From the NCBI GenBank assembly GCA_947652115.1, contig OX393569.1, positions 17,958,650 through 18,022,649 of the forward strand: DNA of 64,000 bases. The letters are read 5' to 3'. Below the pieces are notes generated by a model. That model was not told the origin of the DNA. It worked only from the letters and a program-made list of their open reading frames with translations, and made no database searches. Positions within the stretch are counted from its first letter, which is position 1; the number at the start of each line of letters is the position of its first letter. The position numbers and the translations under genes were made by a program. The DNA is from Blastomussa wellsi. Lineage: Eukaryota > Cnidaria > Anthozoa > Scleractinia > Plerogyridae. Positions 19,436-30,838 of the stretch are shown in pieces.

Positions 19436-22400
19436 ATGGCTTCCAACAGCGTCGCTAGAGTTGCTCCATGTTTTCCGTCAGTCAGACGAAGCTTTCAGTC
19501 TTATAAAAAGATAAACCTGCAGATTTTATCGAGAGCGATTTGTGCTCTTTCGCGGTGTAGCTTTTCCAGTGCAGCCAGTCAACTGAAAGAGATCGAAACA
19601 GCGGCCGCAAATGACCACGAGAAGTCGAAAATTCCAATTATTAGTGAATTGGAGAATAGAAATCCACGCAATCCTGAATATTTTGGATATAACAAGCCTA
19701 GAGGATATTCTACGCAGACGTACAGAGTTGACTTCTACAACAAGTAAGTTTTACGTTTTCATCAGAACGAGTTATCCACGTTCAGTAGTTTGCAGTGAGA
19801 ATTTCCAATATCCAGCTATGTTTCTGGGGTGGGGTGGGGATGGGAACGTTTCTTTTGCTCCTAGTTCACCTAGTTCAAAACTGCTGGAAACATTTTGTGG
19901 CAAAGAAAAGTTGCTAACTTGCACTATACGATGTGTATCTATCATAGCCACACCTCCTCGGCAGCTCTTGTGATCTTCACATGGCAGATCGGAGAATGAG
20001 AGATTGGCATAAACTCAAGTTTTTGAAGATGGAAAATAATTGTTGGATGCTTATTTTTTAATACTCTTTTACACACTTTTTCTCTTATGCATTTTGGTTA
20101 ATTTTCTTCTTTTTTTTTTTCGTTTACTTTCCAAGAAGTAAAATAGTTTTCAATGGCATACGGGTACAGACATTGTTGTGTCGAGCCTTGTAAGGGGGAA
20201 GGGTTTTCTACAGCTATACTTCAATTTAATAACTATACTTTTTTATTATATTCCATATGCAGACTTAAGTTTTTAATAACAAACTGGCACATAAGAGCTC
20301 AGGTACTCCACAACAGTGGAGTTGTCCTTGTCTCAGCATCCACGACTGAATTTGAAATCACAAAACACCTTTACAAAACTACAGACATCACTGCTGCAAA
20401 GAATATTGGTAGAGTGATGGCACAGAGATGCCTGGAGGCAGGGATCACACGAGTTCGGTGGGAAGTTAAAAAGGGAGACAAGTGGAAACAAAGGGTAATA
20501 TTTACTTCTGTGTCCTTGGTTATTAAAGTGCACCTAACCCCAAAATATTTTTTTTTCGCTAAAAAAAACTTTGCACCAGTTCGAAAAACATATTGCACCA
20601 TTCGTTTCTCCTTTTCACCAAATTCTGACTATTTATAGCATTCAAAAGTTACGAAAAACTGTGCATCATTTGTTCCACGACCGAGTCATAAGGGGCTTGG
20701 GTCTATTCCTGATATGACTTCACAAACTGATTTGCATCGCATCAAGTCTTTGTAAAAATGCATGCAAATCAGTTTGTGACGTCATATCAGGAATAGATCC
20801 AAGCCCTTTATGACTTGGTCGTGGAACAAATGATGCACAAGTTTTCGTAACTTTTGAATGCTATAACTAGTCAGAATTTGGTAAAAAGGAGAAATGAAAG
20901 GTGCAGTGCGTTTCAAAAAAGTGCAAAGGTCTATTTTAGTGAAAAAATATTTTGGGGTTAGGTGCACTTTAAATAGTAAAGCCTCTATAAGCCTAGTGAC
21001 CCACGAGGCCAGAGCTTAATGTGGTTTCTGTAGCATTAAGAGTATTTTATACTCCCCTCTTGAAGGGATACTAGTCCATCGCAGGGTTACCACTCAGCAT
21101 TAAACTAATCTATATTCATTTATACACCTGGGTAGCCAGAGGCACTGTGAGACTTAAGTGTCTTGCCCAAGAACACAACACGATGTCCCTGGTCGAGGGT
21201 TGGATCCAGATAGCTCTTTTTCCTTTGTAATTGGCATGGTGCCCACCTTTTACTAAATTGCGTGTACACGAAACCTAGTTTGTATTGAGCAGTTTTTTTT
21301 TTAACGATGTCAGAGGTGAATGGAGTTGATGAATTGTTTATCATTAATTATTCATGACAAAATTTTGATGATACAACTTCTTGTTTCTTGAATAGAATGT
21401 ATTTCGTAGAACGCTCAACTCATTTGATTGAGGAGCATTGACTATAACTTGGCAAGAGTTCAGGCTTAAGGAGTAATAATCATTTTGTTGTGACAGTTCT
21501 GTTTCATCTGGACCAAAATTATCATTGAGGTTGCCTGATGAGTGTGGTCCTTATAATGTTGGCCCATATGAAGCAGAATTGTTGCAATAAAACAATGATT
21601 ACTCCTGATGCCATAACTCTTTTGACGATATATAGAGTGATACCATATTTTTGCATCCAACACACAGACCAGAGCATTCTACCAAGCTGTTAAGGATGGA
21701 GGTGTCGTACTCAGTGAACCCAAGAAAGTTATACCTCCAGAAACATTTTATTTAGGTAAGCGACCCAAAGGCCAATGTACAATGTGAACATTCCTTTACA
21801 ATGACACATATTCCAGCTAAATTTACTAACAGGTTTTTTTTTATTTATTTTTTTTAATTTAAGTATCTTGCCCAAGAACACAACACAGGACCTGCACCCA
21901 GACCAAAAATACTAAACTAAAAAGGCAATATTAACAGGGTTTTCTTATAAGAAAATGTGGACGTTTCACCAGGACCGAAAACATTGACCATAATAACGAG
22001 GTGACCGTAGGGTGGGTTTCCACTGTATCTCCAAGACCCTTCTTGAGATGGAGCCAAATTAAGTTGGTTCAGACCAGAAACCCATAAGGGTTTCTGTTCA
22101 GACTGAAAGGGATGCAAATCTCATTGTTTCCCATAGTGCCAATCATTGAGATATCTGGGCCAATACATTTATAAATACACTGAAATAAATAACTTTATCA
22201 TGGTAAATGCAGTGTTAGAACATTTCCTTATGGAGTTCCTATCACGTTCCGAGGCATGGCAGTATATTCATGTTTTATGTTCTTGTCCAGTTATGAAAGG
22301 CGTCTCATTTACAAGGTTTACAAAATTATCTAAAGCCTTTTTACTAAAGTTTGTCATAACTTTCCCTGATATTGCGTTTTGCTTGTGTATTTTTGTCTAC

Positions 22401-22488
22401 AGATTTTCGACCAAAAGATAACAGAAAAAAGTGGAAAAAATTACCATATTCAAAGAGATGGAAGGCCCACTTGAAGAGACGAAAATAA
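19436..22488 (+). CDS. MRPL18: Mitochondrial ribosomal protein L18 (uL18m), 4 exons
   Basis: Large-subunit mitoribosome protein of the uL18 family, also implicated in mitochondrial import of 5S rRNA in mammals. Exons: 19436-19743, 20263-20494, 21668-21755, 22403-22488, all with GT-AG introns; 714 nt, 237 aa. Family landmarks include ENRNPRNPE, VVLVSASTTEFEITKHLY, NIGRVMAQRCLEAGI and DGGVVLSEPKKV. The N-terminus (MASNSVARVAPCFPSVRRSF) is basic with no acidic residues, as expected for a mitochondrial targeting peptide. After the family core comes a basic C-terminal tail of about 35 residues (ending KAHLKRRK) that the roughly 180-aa human protein lacks. Intron 2 holds a 442-bp MITE and a dispersed repeat. 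Confidence 0.92.
20527..20968. mobile_element. Fold-back MITE at a TTAA site, in MRPL18 intron 2
   Basis: TTAA flanks both ends (20523-20526 and 20969-20972). The left end AGTGCACCTAACCCCAAAAT is mirrored at the right, and the two halves are imperfect reverse complements for about 215 nt around 20740-20760. No coding content. TTAA target and size fit Kolobok- or piggyBac-type non-autonomous elements. Confidence 0.85.
21050..21225. repeat. Dispersed 'CTAGTCCATCGCAGG' repeat, copy 2
   Basis: ATACTAGTCCATCGCAGGGT, then ATTTATACACCTGGGTAGCC, GGCACTGTGAGACTTAAG and a CCCAAGAACACAACACGATG block. It is shared with 17388-17760 and 62775-63260, and a short piece recurs at 21865-21890. Intronic, non-coding. 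Confidence 0.65.
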
Positions 22489-22614
22489 TGTTATCATTTG
22501 TCTTCACTGTTTTATTTTGACATTACTGTACAAAGCCACATTCGCATATTGTAACACTTTTATTTCTCCTATCACAAGTCGAAAGACCAACCACTAGGTA
22601 TTTGTGTTTTAAAA

Positions 22615-22620
22615 AATAAA
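22615..22620 (+). terminator. Polyadenylation signal of MRPL18
   Basis: AATAAA lies 127 nt after the MRPL18 stop codon, in an A-rich stretch. It is the nearest canonical signal. Confidence 0.6.
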
Positions 22621-22749
22621 GGAAAAAAAAACGACACATTGAAATTACGAGCATGATTTTTCCCTGACTTGTATCACACGAGAACCATCAATCACACCAA
22701 CAACACAATTCACGGTGAGGAAGTCCGCGAAACCTCAAACGTGATTGCA

Positions 22750-22888
22750 CCCTGGGTACCAGAGGTTTCCTCGCGGCACGGGGGTGGGGGGATCTCGCTT
22801 CAGCGTCCGTAGGCCGCCACCACGAAAGTCGAAGCCAAAGGCAGACCGAAACCGGAGACCGCACATGAAAATCCTCTGGCACCCAGGG
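22750..22888. repeat. Short inverted-repeat element
   Basis: CCCTGGGTACCAGAGG (22750) and CCTCTGGCACCCAGGG (22873) are imperfect reverse complements flanking a GC-rich core. Probably a small MITE. No gene is seen between the MRPL18 end and 24490 apart from this and the next two entries. Confidence 0.5.
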
Positions 22889-23062
22889 TAACGTGATTGC
22901 GCTGCTGTCACGAAAAGAGTACGGGGATAATCACAAACAAAGTTTTGAGACATTCCAGATTTGGGGAAAGAGGATAGTTGCGTCGAGGCAAATGGGTGGA
23001 GTCTTGAGAATGGTTCCAACTTTTAGTGTTGCGAACTTCATTGGCTGACAACATGGAATCTC

Positions 23063-23165
23063 GGTTTGGTAGATCAACGTGGTAGTGCAGTGGTGAGAGC
23101 GGAGGAAGTATGTCAGAGATTCCGGGTTTGATTCTGGGAGGTGATATGGGATTCTATTTTTCTGT
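23063..23165 (+). mobile_element. Possible decayed tRNA-derived SINE
   Basis: ACGTGGTAGTGCAGTGGTGA resembles an A box and GGGTTTGATTCTGG a B box, about 40 nt apart. Too decayed for a tRNA gene; no family partner in this window. Confidence 0.35.
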
Positions 23166-23699
23166 AAGTCGAAAAACAATGGACCGTTTAGGAAATGCCA
23201 CGGCTCGCAAAACAATATTCCAGTGGAGTAAACCCCAACGGATATAAGCCCATGCCCCAACCCCCGAGATAAAAAACTAAAACTGTCCATTCAGTATTCA
23301 ACACGGCAGTAATTTTATTGTCTTTAAGCGTAATCAGATCAAAATGCCAGCTCGTTTCTTGTACACCCGTTACAAGCCCCACCCCACCCCAGCCCAAATA
23401 TTAAACACATCCATTTTCCGGTAGGGTAGCAGCTCTTGTGAGCTTTAAATTCTACTGGCAGCGGAGTTGCTATTGTTTTAGGGGCTAGGTGCATTGTTCC
23501 TGTTGTTTGTTCCATCGTCTTCTCAATGCGTCGCAAGCCATTTATGTGAGACCTCACAAGAGCTGCTACCTCCCACCCATTTTCAAGGTCAGTTTATCCC
23601 TTCTGTTATTGCTGCGCAGTAACGCTAAATCCTCTTTAATACCGACGCTACCCGGTAATTTTCTTTATCCGGTAAAAATCTTTAAATGCTTCTCTGCTT

Positions 23700-23763
23700 G
23701 TTCCCAGGGTCTCTCTCTTCCCGCTCCGGGAGGGCGGGAAGATGAGAGACCCTGGGAACGAGG
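23700..23763. repeat. Near-perfect hairpin
   Basis: GTTCCCAGGGTCTCTC and GAGAGACCCTGGGAAC pair across a short GC-rich loop (CCGCTCCGGGAGGGCGGG). A miniature fold-back element; function unknown. Confidence 0.7.
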
Positions 23764-24490
23764 TTGACTATAAATGAGATATGATATAGGAAATTTGGAC
23801 AACAGTAAAACTCAAAGGTGCAATTAAGTGGGTTCGTCATCGTCAGTGTTTGACATTTTTTCCTAATTATGCAGTCTCAGGCTCTTTTCCTTACAATTTC
23901 GGGATTGCCCACTGGAAACTGGTTCAGGTATGCTTTCCTCAGCCTTCAAACGAACTAGCTTGGTGCTGTGTTTTATATCTCGTTATTAAAGCCATCGTAG
24001 AAACTATCCTGTGACAACACGTGTACGGTATGGAAAATGTTTTTGTGACAAAACTGAATTATTAGCTTTTTCCTGGCTAACTCCCTAAAATTGTTTATGT
24101 AAACCCTTATTAACCCCGTACGTTTTAGCTGCATTGAGCAGAAATAAAAGAAAAGGTATATCATTTTTTTTTTCTACTAAACGAATTGTTCGAAAATGAT
24201 CAAGGATAAGATATCTGCAAACGCATGCCACTACAAAGCTGCCCGCGGAAAAAAGCTAAAAGCTTTTATCCAAGTGGACAAATGTCATAGAAAAACGAAG
24301 TAGCTAGATTAATCGTCCCAAGCCGGTGTATGCGGCTATCATATTTAACAGCTGTTGTAGGGGCAACAAATATAGAATTAAGTTTAGAGAACACTCGTTG
24401 TTATCACTGCACGCGGCCAAATGACAAACTGCCCTCTCAATAACGCAGTCTACTACTTTTCGCGAGTAAACGGCATATTGCGTGGGCTGT

Positions 24491-24647
24491 TAGCCTGCGT
24501 GCAGCCGTCTCCTATTTCCTAAAGCGGAAAAGTGACGTCTGCGAGACGGCGTCGTTAATCGTGTTCCAGTATCCTGCTGTTTCTCCAGAATCTGGGGACC
24601 GCTCTCTCATTGGTTGCTTTGACAGTAGGCATTGTTAGAATCAATAG

Positions 24648-24692
<45 letters not shown>

Positions 24693-25671
24693 GTATAACA
24701 ATATAATTTGGTTTTATCAACTGGGTTGATAATGTCAATTGGCCACCGTAAAGAGATTCAAGAGCTGACGTTTCGAGCGTTAGCCCTTCGTCCGAGCGTT
24801 AGCCCTTCCGACGAAGGGCTAACGCTCGAAACGTCAGCCATTGTTAGAATCAACCCTGATTGGCTGTCATCGTAAAATACTCAACATAATTATGCGTTGT
24901 GTTTTCATTAACATGCAAGAGGAAAACATTAACAGTAACTCGCGTGTGATTTTGTGCAGTTTATTTCGCTTGTTGTGAATCACAACTACAGAAGTCTGGT
25001 TCAAGGTAGAGGAGAATTTCAAAGTGAAAAAGTCCGCTCTGTACAGTTTGCTGTATACTCAAGATCCCTGTGTATCAAGCAATCGATGCGTTGAAAAGCT
25101 ATGGAAGTGACCCGCGGGGATTTTTATGAAATATCGAAGACAAAATCTTACGTGAAAGCGGTTATAAATCTTTCAAGGCTGAGCTGCTAGTGAGTAAGGA
25201 GTTCCAAACACTTGGAATAAACAGTGTGGAATCCTCGTAGGGGAGTACTTTTGGATGAATCGTTTTCGTGATCGTGTACTAAAAGTTACTAAAGGAGTTG
25301 ACAGGCTGCCGTATATAACTCTTGCGGTTCCTGACATTTGTCTCAGATTAAACAAGTTTTCGAGTTATTTCGCTTTGTGTTTTTTGAATGCTTGTTATAT
25401 ACCCTGTGAATTTTTTTTTCTGACTCTTGGCAGATCATGAGCTGTAATTTGCCATATGTTTTGCTACTCACTGTCTTTGCTAGTACTGTTTTTCTGTTTT
25501 ATTTCTATTGCTTAAGCTCTCTAAATTGATTCAATTTGATTGAGCGAAATTCTTGAATTAAAGCTATAATTTATGCTAAATTTAATCTCGAACAGCAGGA
25601 TACTGGAACACGCCGTTTCGCAGACGTCACTTTTTCGCTTTAGGAAATAGGAGACGGCTGCACGCAGGCTA
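24491..25671. mobile_element. hAT-type non-autonomous transposon (1181 bp) with 8-bp target duplication
   Basis: Terminal inverted repeats of about 85 bp start TAGCCTGCGTGCAGCCGTCT and are mirrored at 25590-25671. The 8-bp duplication TGGGCTGT flanks it (24483-24490 and 25672-25679), which points to the hAT superfamily. The interior has no transposase-like frame. It was later hit by the hairpin element at 24645-24838. Confidence 0.88.
24645..24838 (-). mobile_element. Hairpin retroposon-like element, truncated copy, 15-bp target duplication
   Basis: A perfect 15-bp duplication, CATTGTTAGAATCAA, brackets the copy (24630-24644 and 24839-24853). The sequence matches the reverse complement of 29088-29337 but has lost most of one hairpin arm. 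It retains GACGAAGGGCTAACGCTCG followed by AAACGTCAGC. Confidence 0.8.
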
Positions 25672-26023
25672 TGGGCTGTAAGCCTGTAAACGAATGCAAT
25701 TTACAGTCCGCAAAATGATTTCATTTAAATAAAATGAATAAATTTGTGCGATTTGGCCTTGTATATTGATAATAATGATGAGCAAATTAATGGTGCAACA
25801 AATCAATTATATGTCCTCCATGTGATTGGCGTATTCGAATGCTCAAGGTTACTCCAGGAAGTTCCATTCGTTCCTGCAAGTCCAATCCATTGTAAAAGGA
25901 CCGTCTTCCAACTGGGACGCTTGATGACATGGCCAATGCATGCCTTTGGAAACAAACTAATGCTGTCCGATTTTAACATTGAGCAAAGTCAAAAGCTGCA
26001 AGCTACGTAACGATATTTTGAGT

Positions 26024-26235
26024 TATTTAATTTCTACGACAACCTAAATTACCCTTAAAATTTAGGAAACCTAAAAATAATAGTTTTCTAAGGAAGGAAA
26101 ACACCAAAGGAGTGATACTAAACCAAAAAGGAACAAGGATGGCTGAGGATGGACAAGATTGAAACGGATTGGAAATGACGATTTTGAAAAATTAAGACTA
26201 AATTTTTCAAAGTGCACAAACGATGACGTAGCTCC
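26024..26235. repeat. Dispersed repeat (related to 11645 and 59840)
   Basis: AAACCTAAAAATAATAGTTT, then GGAAGGAAAACACCAAAGG, AAAAAGGAACAAGGATGG and GATGACGTAGCTCCTTTAAA. The copy at 59840-60000 shares most blocks in the same order. Non-coding. Confidence 0.55.
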
Positions 26236-26394
26236 TTTAAAATATGTGAAATAATAGAATTGCCCATAATGACATCATGGCCTCTTGAGGAGAGGAGCTA
26301 ACTATAAGCTAAAAACAAAAAAGAAGTTTGAGGAGAAGGACGTACCCTTTTTGGTCATGAAATGGACTTTTTTTACTTACTTATTCTCCTGATG

Positions 26395-28700
26395 AATATC
26401 TAGAGTGATGTCATCGCCAATAAGTACAAAAGGTGGCCCAGTATCTCACATCACTGAACTTGTCTGATTCTCTGAGACATTTCATGGCTAGGCTCGCTTG
26501 CACTTTTTCCCACCATAAGGTGATGGTAGAAAGTTTTCATAAACTCCTGTGTGGCTTCATCATCGATCGCCCACAGTGAAACAAGAACCGAGCGAGCACC
26601 AGCACCCATAAAGGCACGTGCAATACCGACCACACCTTCGGCTTTGATTTCTCTTCTACCACTGTGGCAACAGCTGGGTACAACCAATCTTGCTCGTAGT
26701 TTAACGCTAAGAACATCTTGTATCGTTAAGCTCATCTTGTATCGAGAAGCTCGCTTTGGGTCCGGAGTGAGAGCAATTTCACCAGTTTCCGTGCACCCAT
26801 GTGCTGCAATGTGTATTAAAGCAGCAGAATTGAGCCTTTCCAACACCTCACATTTTGTTGCTTTCTTTCCGATGACAGGCGTCTCGTTGAGAATCTGTCC
26901 GATCATTTCTACTTCCTTTCTAGCGAACGGAAGCGGTTCTAGGACTTTTTCTCCGCTGCTGGTAGTAACTTCTGCTACCCATGGATCCCCCACAAGTAAT
27001 GTACCACTCGCACTGTGGTATTCTTTTGGACAATCATCAATCAACCTCAGGGGATCAACCGGATTCTAAATGACTCACACAGGTATCTGGAGGTCGGGTC
27101 CATCAATGCAGCATATGGAGCTAACCACAGAGGTCCAGACGGGACAATGATCAGTTCATCCCCTTGAATCAGGCCAACAATCTGCTGAATTAGGATGCTA
27201 TACAAGGTTCTCAAAGAATTATCTCGTGCAACGAAAGGTTGAGAGTTTCCCTCGTTGGACCTCGCGTTGTGAGGTTTTGATCTTAACGCGTCCATAGAAC
27301 GATTCTCGTATCTGACCTCAGAACGAACGCCAATTTGTTTATAGGAAGTACGTACTAAGGACAGGAGAAAAAGGATGCCATCAAGAAGCAGAGAACGGGC
27401 CTCGCCAATTTTTCTCTGTCCTACATGAACAGGTTCATCTTTTGAAAGAACCCAAAGATTGCTCGTGCTAACACCGTCAAATCCTTGAAAAACTGTATTT
27501 GATGGAATATAGCGTTTCAGGTTACAATATTGCTCTTCTTCGTCCTGTGGTACGCACTGACGTTCTCGAATTCCAAATTGGGATATCATAAGATCTGCAA
27601 GGGCCTGGCTTCGTCCGTTCTCAGCAGCAAATAAAGCTTCAACCAACTTTCCTTTCTTTAAAAGTATTCTCTAAAAACCAGTGTACGCGGTGTCAACTTT
27701 ATTCCGAAAACTAATTTTCCACTTATCTTTACGTTGAAGAAGGTTTCTCACATCATTGAATAATCGTAACATTCCAAGGCCTTGGGTAAGAAACCCAGCG
27801 ATTCAAAGTTGAGACCTAAGTTTTCATAGCTTTCTGCCTCACCTGCTTTGTCTCCTACTTCTTTGGCGATTTTAAGACACACTTCATAGAAGTGAATGGC
27901 TGCTCTTTTAAAATCACCGAGACTTGGAAAAGCATTTCCAAGATTGCCATAACGGACATAACAGAATCCTTCATAAGACTTGCTTCCAATTTCCATGGCA
28001 ACTTGAAGCCGCCGGTCGAAGTAGCCCAAAGCTCTTTCAAAGTCACCGCGATCTCGAGAAACATTTCCAGACTCCCAGGACGTATTCCTTCTCCTCCCTT
28101 GTCTCCGACTTCTTTGGCGATTGCAAGACCCAGTTCAAGGTAGTTCTAAAATCGCCGAGACTTAGAAAAACCTGTCCAACATTTCCATAAGCAATTCCTT
28201 GGCCAGTCGTGTCTCCTACTTCTCTGGCAATGTTACCACGTAATTCATAGTAGTCAACGTTTTTTTCTGAAATCACCGAGAGTTATAAAATCAACTCCAA
28301 GATAGGCATAAATTTTCCTTTCGGTAGGTTTGTCTACTTCTTCTTTGAAAATGACAAGACCCAATTTGAAATAGTCTATGGCTTTTCTGAAATCGCCGAG
28401 ACTTAGAAAAGCCTTTCGAAGATTGGCACAAGCACTTCCTTCGCCACCCTTGTATCCTAGTACCTTAGCGATTTGGATTTTCAAGTCGTAGTAGTCTATG
28501 GCTTTTCTGAAGTCACAGAGATTTAAACAAACATTTCCAAGATTGAAGTAAGCTATTCCTTCACCAGCCTTGTCTCCTTCTTCGTTGGCAATTTTAAGAC
28601 CCAATTCGAAGTAGCCTTTGGCTTTTCTGAAATCACGGAGACCCATAAAAGCATTTCTAAGCTTGACACAAAGGCTTTTTTCGCCATCCTAGTCTCCGGC
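26395..28700 (-). pseudogene. Decayed TPR-CHAT gene (TTC28-like)
   Basis: From 28700 downwards are tetratricopeptide repeats (GEGIAYFNLGNVCLNLCDFRKAI style units at 28646-27750), then a CHAT protease-like domain (27646-26400). The CHAT catalytic dyad survives: histidine in LIHIAAHGC and cysteine in VVPSCCHSG. The gene is broken many times: frame changes near 28260, 28145-28045 and 27750, an in-frame stop near 27672, a frame change with loss of a few residues near 27050, and further shifts near 26490 and 26420, where the C-terminus VLIGDDITLD lies in another frame. It is uninterrupted by introns. Human TTC28 carries the same architecture and such genes are numerous in corals. Not functional as a full protein. 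Confidence 0.85.
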
Positions 28701-28851
28701 GGAAACGGCGGAAACGGAGAAACTACACACTTGAATTTGAAAGCGATTACGTATTAGCGTGAATTTGGCTGGCTCTCAAAGAGTAAACAAGGAGTCAGTG
28801 CAGTGCTTGCTTATGCAAAACGGTTTGGAAAACATTTGGAAACAGTTAGAT

Positions 28852-28945
28852 GGGCTCCGTGTAAACACTTAGCTTCTAAATCGTGTCGTGTTCGATGCAG
28901 TTAAAACCGTGTCGACTGGAAAACGCGTTCGTGTAAACGGAGCCC
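28852..28945. mobile_element. Tiny inverted-repeat element
   Basis: GGGCTCCGTGTAAAC (28852) and GTGTAAACGGAGCCC (28931) form the ends of a 94-bp unit with no coding content. Confidence 0.55.
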
Positions 28946-29087
28946 GAGTGTCGGATATTGTTAAAAAGATGAGAATTGATAAGTTCAAGTTCAAGTTTAT
29001 TGCACACAGTTTTCAGAAAAGTAAACATAAGGCACTATACAGTCATTACAGAAATAATAAAAAGTAAACTCGAATAGAGATTAACTA

Positions 29088-29290
29088 TATAATTTGGTTT
29101 TATCAACTGGGTTGATAATGTCAATTTGCCACCGTAAAGAGATTCAAGAGCTGACGTTTCGAGCGTTAGCCCTTCGTCGTCTTTCGCTCCGACGAAGGGC
29201 TAACGCTCGAAACGTCAGCTCTTGAATCTCTTTACGGTGGCCAATTGAAATTATCAACCCAGTTGATAAAACCAAATTATATAGTTATAC

Positions 29291-29335
<45 letters not shown>

Positions 29336-29337
29336 CT
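29088..29337 (-). mobile_element. Hairpin retroposon-like element, full copy, 12-bp target duplication
   Basis: A perfect 12-bp duplication AGAGATTAACTA (29076-29087 and 29338-29349) brackets 250 bp. Most of it is one hairpin with arms of nearly 100 nt (29083-29181 and 29189-29286). Read on the minus strand it begins AGAGGGGGTAAGTTTCT. Each arm carries GACGAAGGGCTAACGCTCG then AAACG, resembling a hammerhead-ribozyme core (GANGA, stem, GAAA). The ribozyme idea is unproven; see findings. Confidence 0.8.
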
Positions 29338-29349
29338 AGAGATTAACTA

Positions 29350-30719
29350 GTCGAGACAATAATTAACAGTGTAAAGTGGCCAAAGTAGCCAATGGCTTTC
29401 TAGTTGGTCACTGTCATGTGGATATAAGCTGGCGTTGACCGTATGTAAGAATAGTTTGAATCATATTAATGACATAAATCGTGAGAGGAAGGATATATAT
29501 AAATGCGCGATAGAAAACAGATATCTTGCATTGCATATTGTATAGCATTATTTAACTATCAAACCAGTAAAACTATGGGCAGTTTGAGTGGTCAATAGAA
29601 AACTTTTGTATTCCGGGAAAAGTTTGAGCTCTAGCTGGTGGAACAGATTCCTAAATTTTTTCTGTGGAACGATAAATGCAGATATTCCAGATATGACTCT
29701 CGTGAGAGTTTTCAACTCTCATCGACTATCTTCAATTCTACCCAAACTAGAGAACTTCCCTTATCGACTCTCATGAAAACGTTGAACACGTTCAAACCAC
29801 AGATGACCAAAGCGTACAATAAGAGTTTGTATAAAGAGTTTTGTGAATTTGTGATTAGCTAAAAATATGTTCAGTTTTCCATTTTTGGCCTTTCTTGAGC
29901 TTTTGAAAGCCATACGCGCAATAATAGACCGCTATCAAGGTAAAGTTTTTCAAACTCGATGAGAGGAGAATTTGCTGCATTTGAAATGACATCTGCAAAT
30001 GGTTAGACTTTCTAGTCTTCTCGGATAAGGACGAAAAACCGCCAGTGTTACGGTAAGCAGGGGACGTAAAGGAACCCACGCACCTCTCGCAAAGAGTAGG
30101 GAACGAGGTTCCCGGTGTTGTGGTCTAGCCTCGTTTCACGGGTTGGTGCTTAACATTTCCTAGGGATTTCCTCACTGCACCTTTCCCCCCTTGGACAAAC
30201 TTGTCCAAGACAAAGTGTATGGATCGATAGAGAAGGAACGGGACGGGGGTGGGGTTGTTGGGGGCGATATCCCACAATGCCTTTCGTTCATCAAACTTGA
30301 TCGTGCTGATGGCGAGAAGATGGCTTTTCTATTTGTAAAATTAATTATTGGTAAGTAAACATGGTAAAGAAGCTTTCTAATCTCATTTGCAAACTGAAAT
30401 GCCCCACTAAGCTAAAATTTATTTTTTCCACCTTTTTCTTAATTCCAGTCCAGGCAAAATTTGGTGAATGGTGACCAATCGTGTGACATGTTGACGCCGC
30501 CATATTGGACAAATTATGAAGGTAGGTTGTCGTTATTGATCAACCCAAAGAAATTTACTTCATGTTTAGATATATTGTATAAAGCAGCTACTGATTGCCT
30601 TTTTGATATCGCACCCTGTAAAAATTGTGTGACAAAATTTATAAAACGGTGGGCTATTAATGATTTGAAATTTTACAAAATGGCGTCAAATTTAAAACTC
30701 AAAAATTTAATGTTATCTC
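29350..30719. other. Mostly featureless spacer; possible first exon at 30322-30352
   Basis: At 30322 an ATG opens MAFLFVKLII and runs into a consensus GTAAGT donor at 30353. A plausible acceptor (TTAATTCCAG) ends at 30449, but joining to it stops after VQAKFGEW. A real partner exon was not found. The rest shows short open frames without recognisable features. Confidence 0.25.
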
Positions 30720-30720
30720 A

Positions 30721-30838
30721 GGGTGCGTTCCTTTGGGGTGATCCGGATCATGGTGCATCAGAGGCGCCGGCAAATCCTTTGATGCACCATGATCCGGATC
30801 ACTGATCCTGATCCGGATCACCCCAAAGGAACGCATTC
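30721..30838. mobile_element. Palindromic MITE, copy 1 (GATCCGGATCA family)
   Basis: Ends GGGTGCGTTCCTTTGGGG and CCCCAAAGGAACGCATTC, with inner GTGATCCGGATCATGGTGCA mirrored. 118 bp. Related to 31181-31355 and 49171-49335. Confidence 0.8.

Noticed and set aside
20153..20638. 161-aa frame as a single-exon gene
   Set aside because: Only 20263-20494 is conserved (MRPL18 exon 2); the rest is intron read-through bounded by good splice sites.
26551..27069. 172-aa plus-strand frame
   Set aside because: It is the antisense shadow of the CHAT domain.
29588..29862. Short overlapping frames as a gene fragment
   Set aside because: Two frames look equally protein-like, neither has splice support, and no family is recognised.
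30453..30805. 114-aa frame at 30461-30805 as a coding gene
   Set aside because: Its last third is translated from the palindromic MITE at 30721-30838; no recognisable domain and no consistent splice partner.
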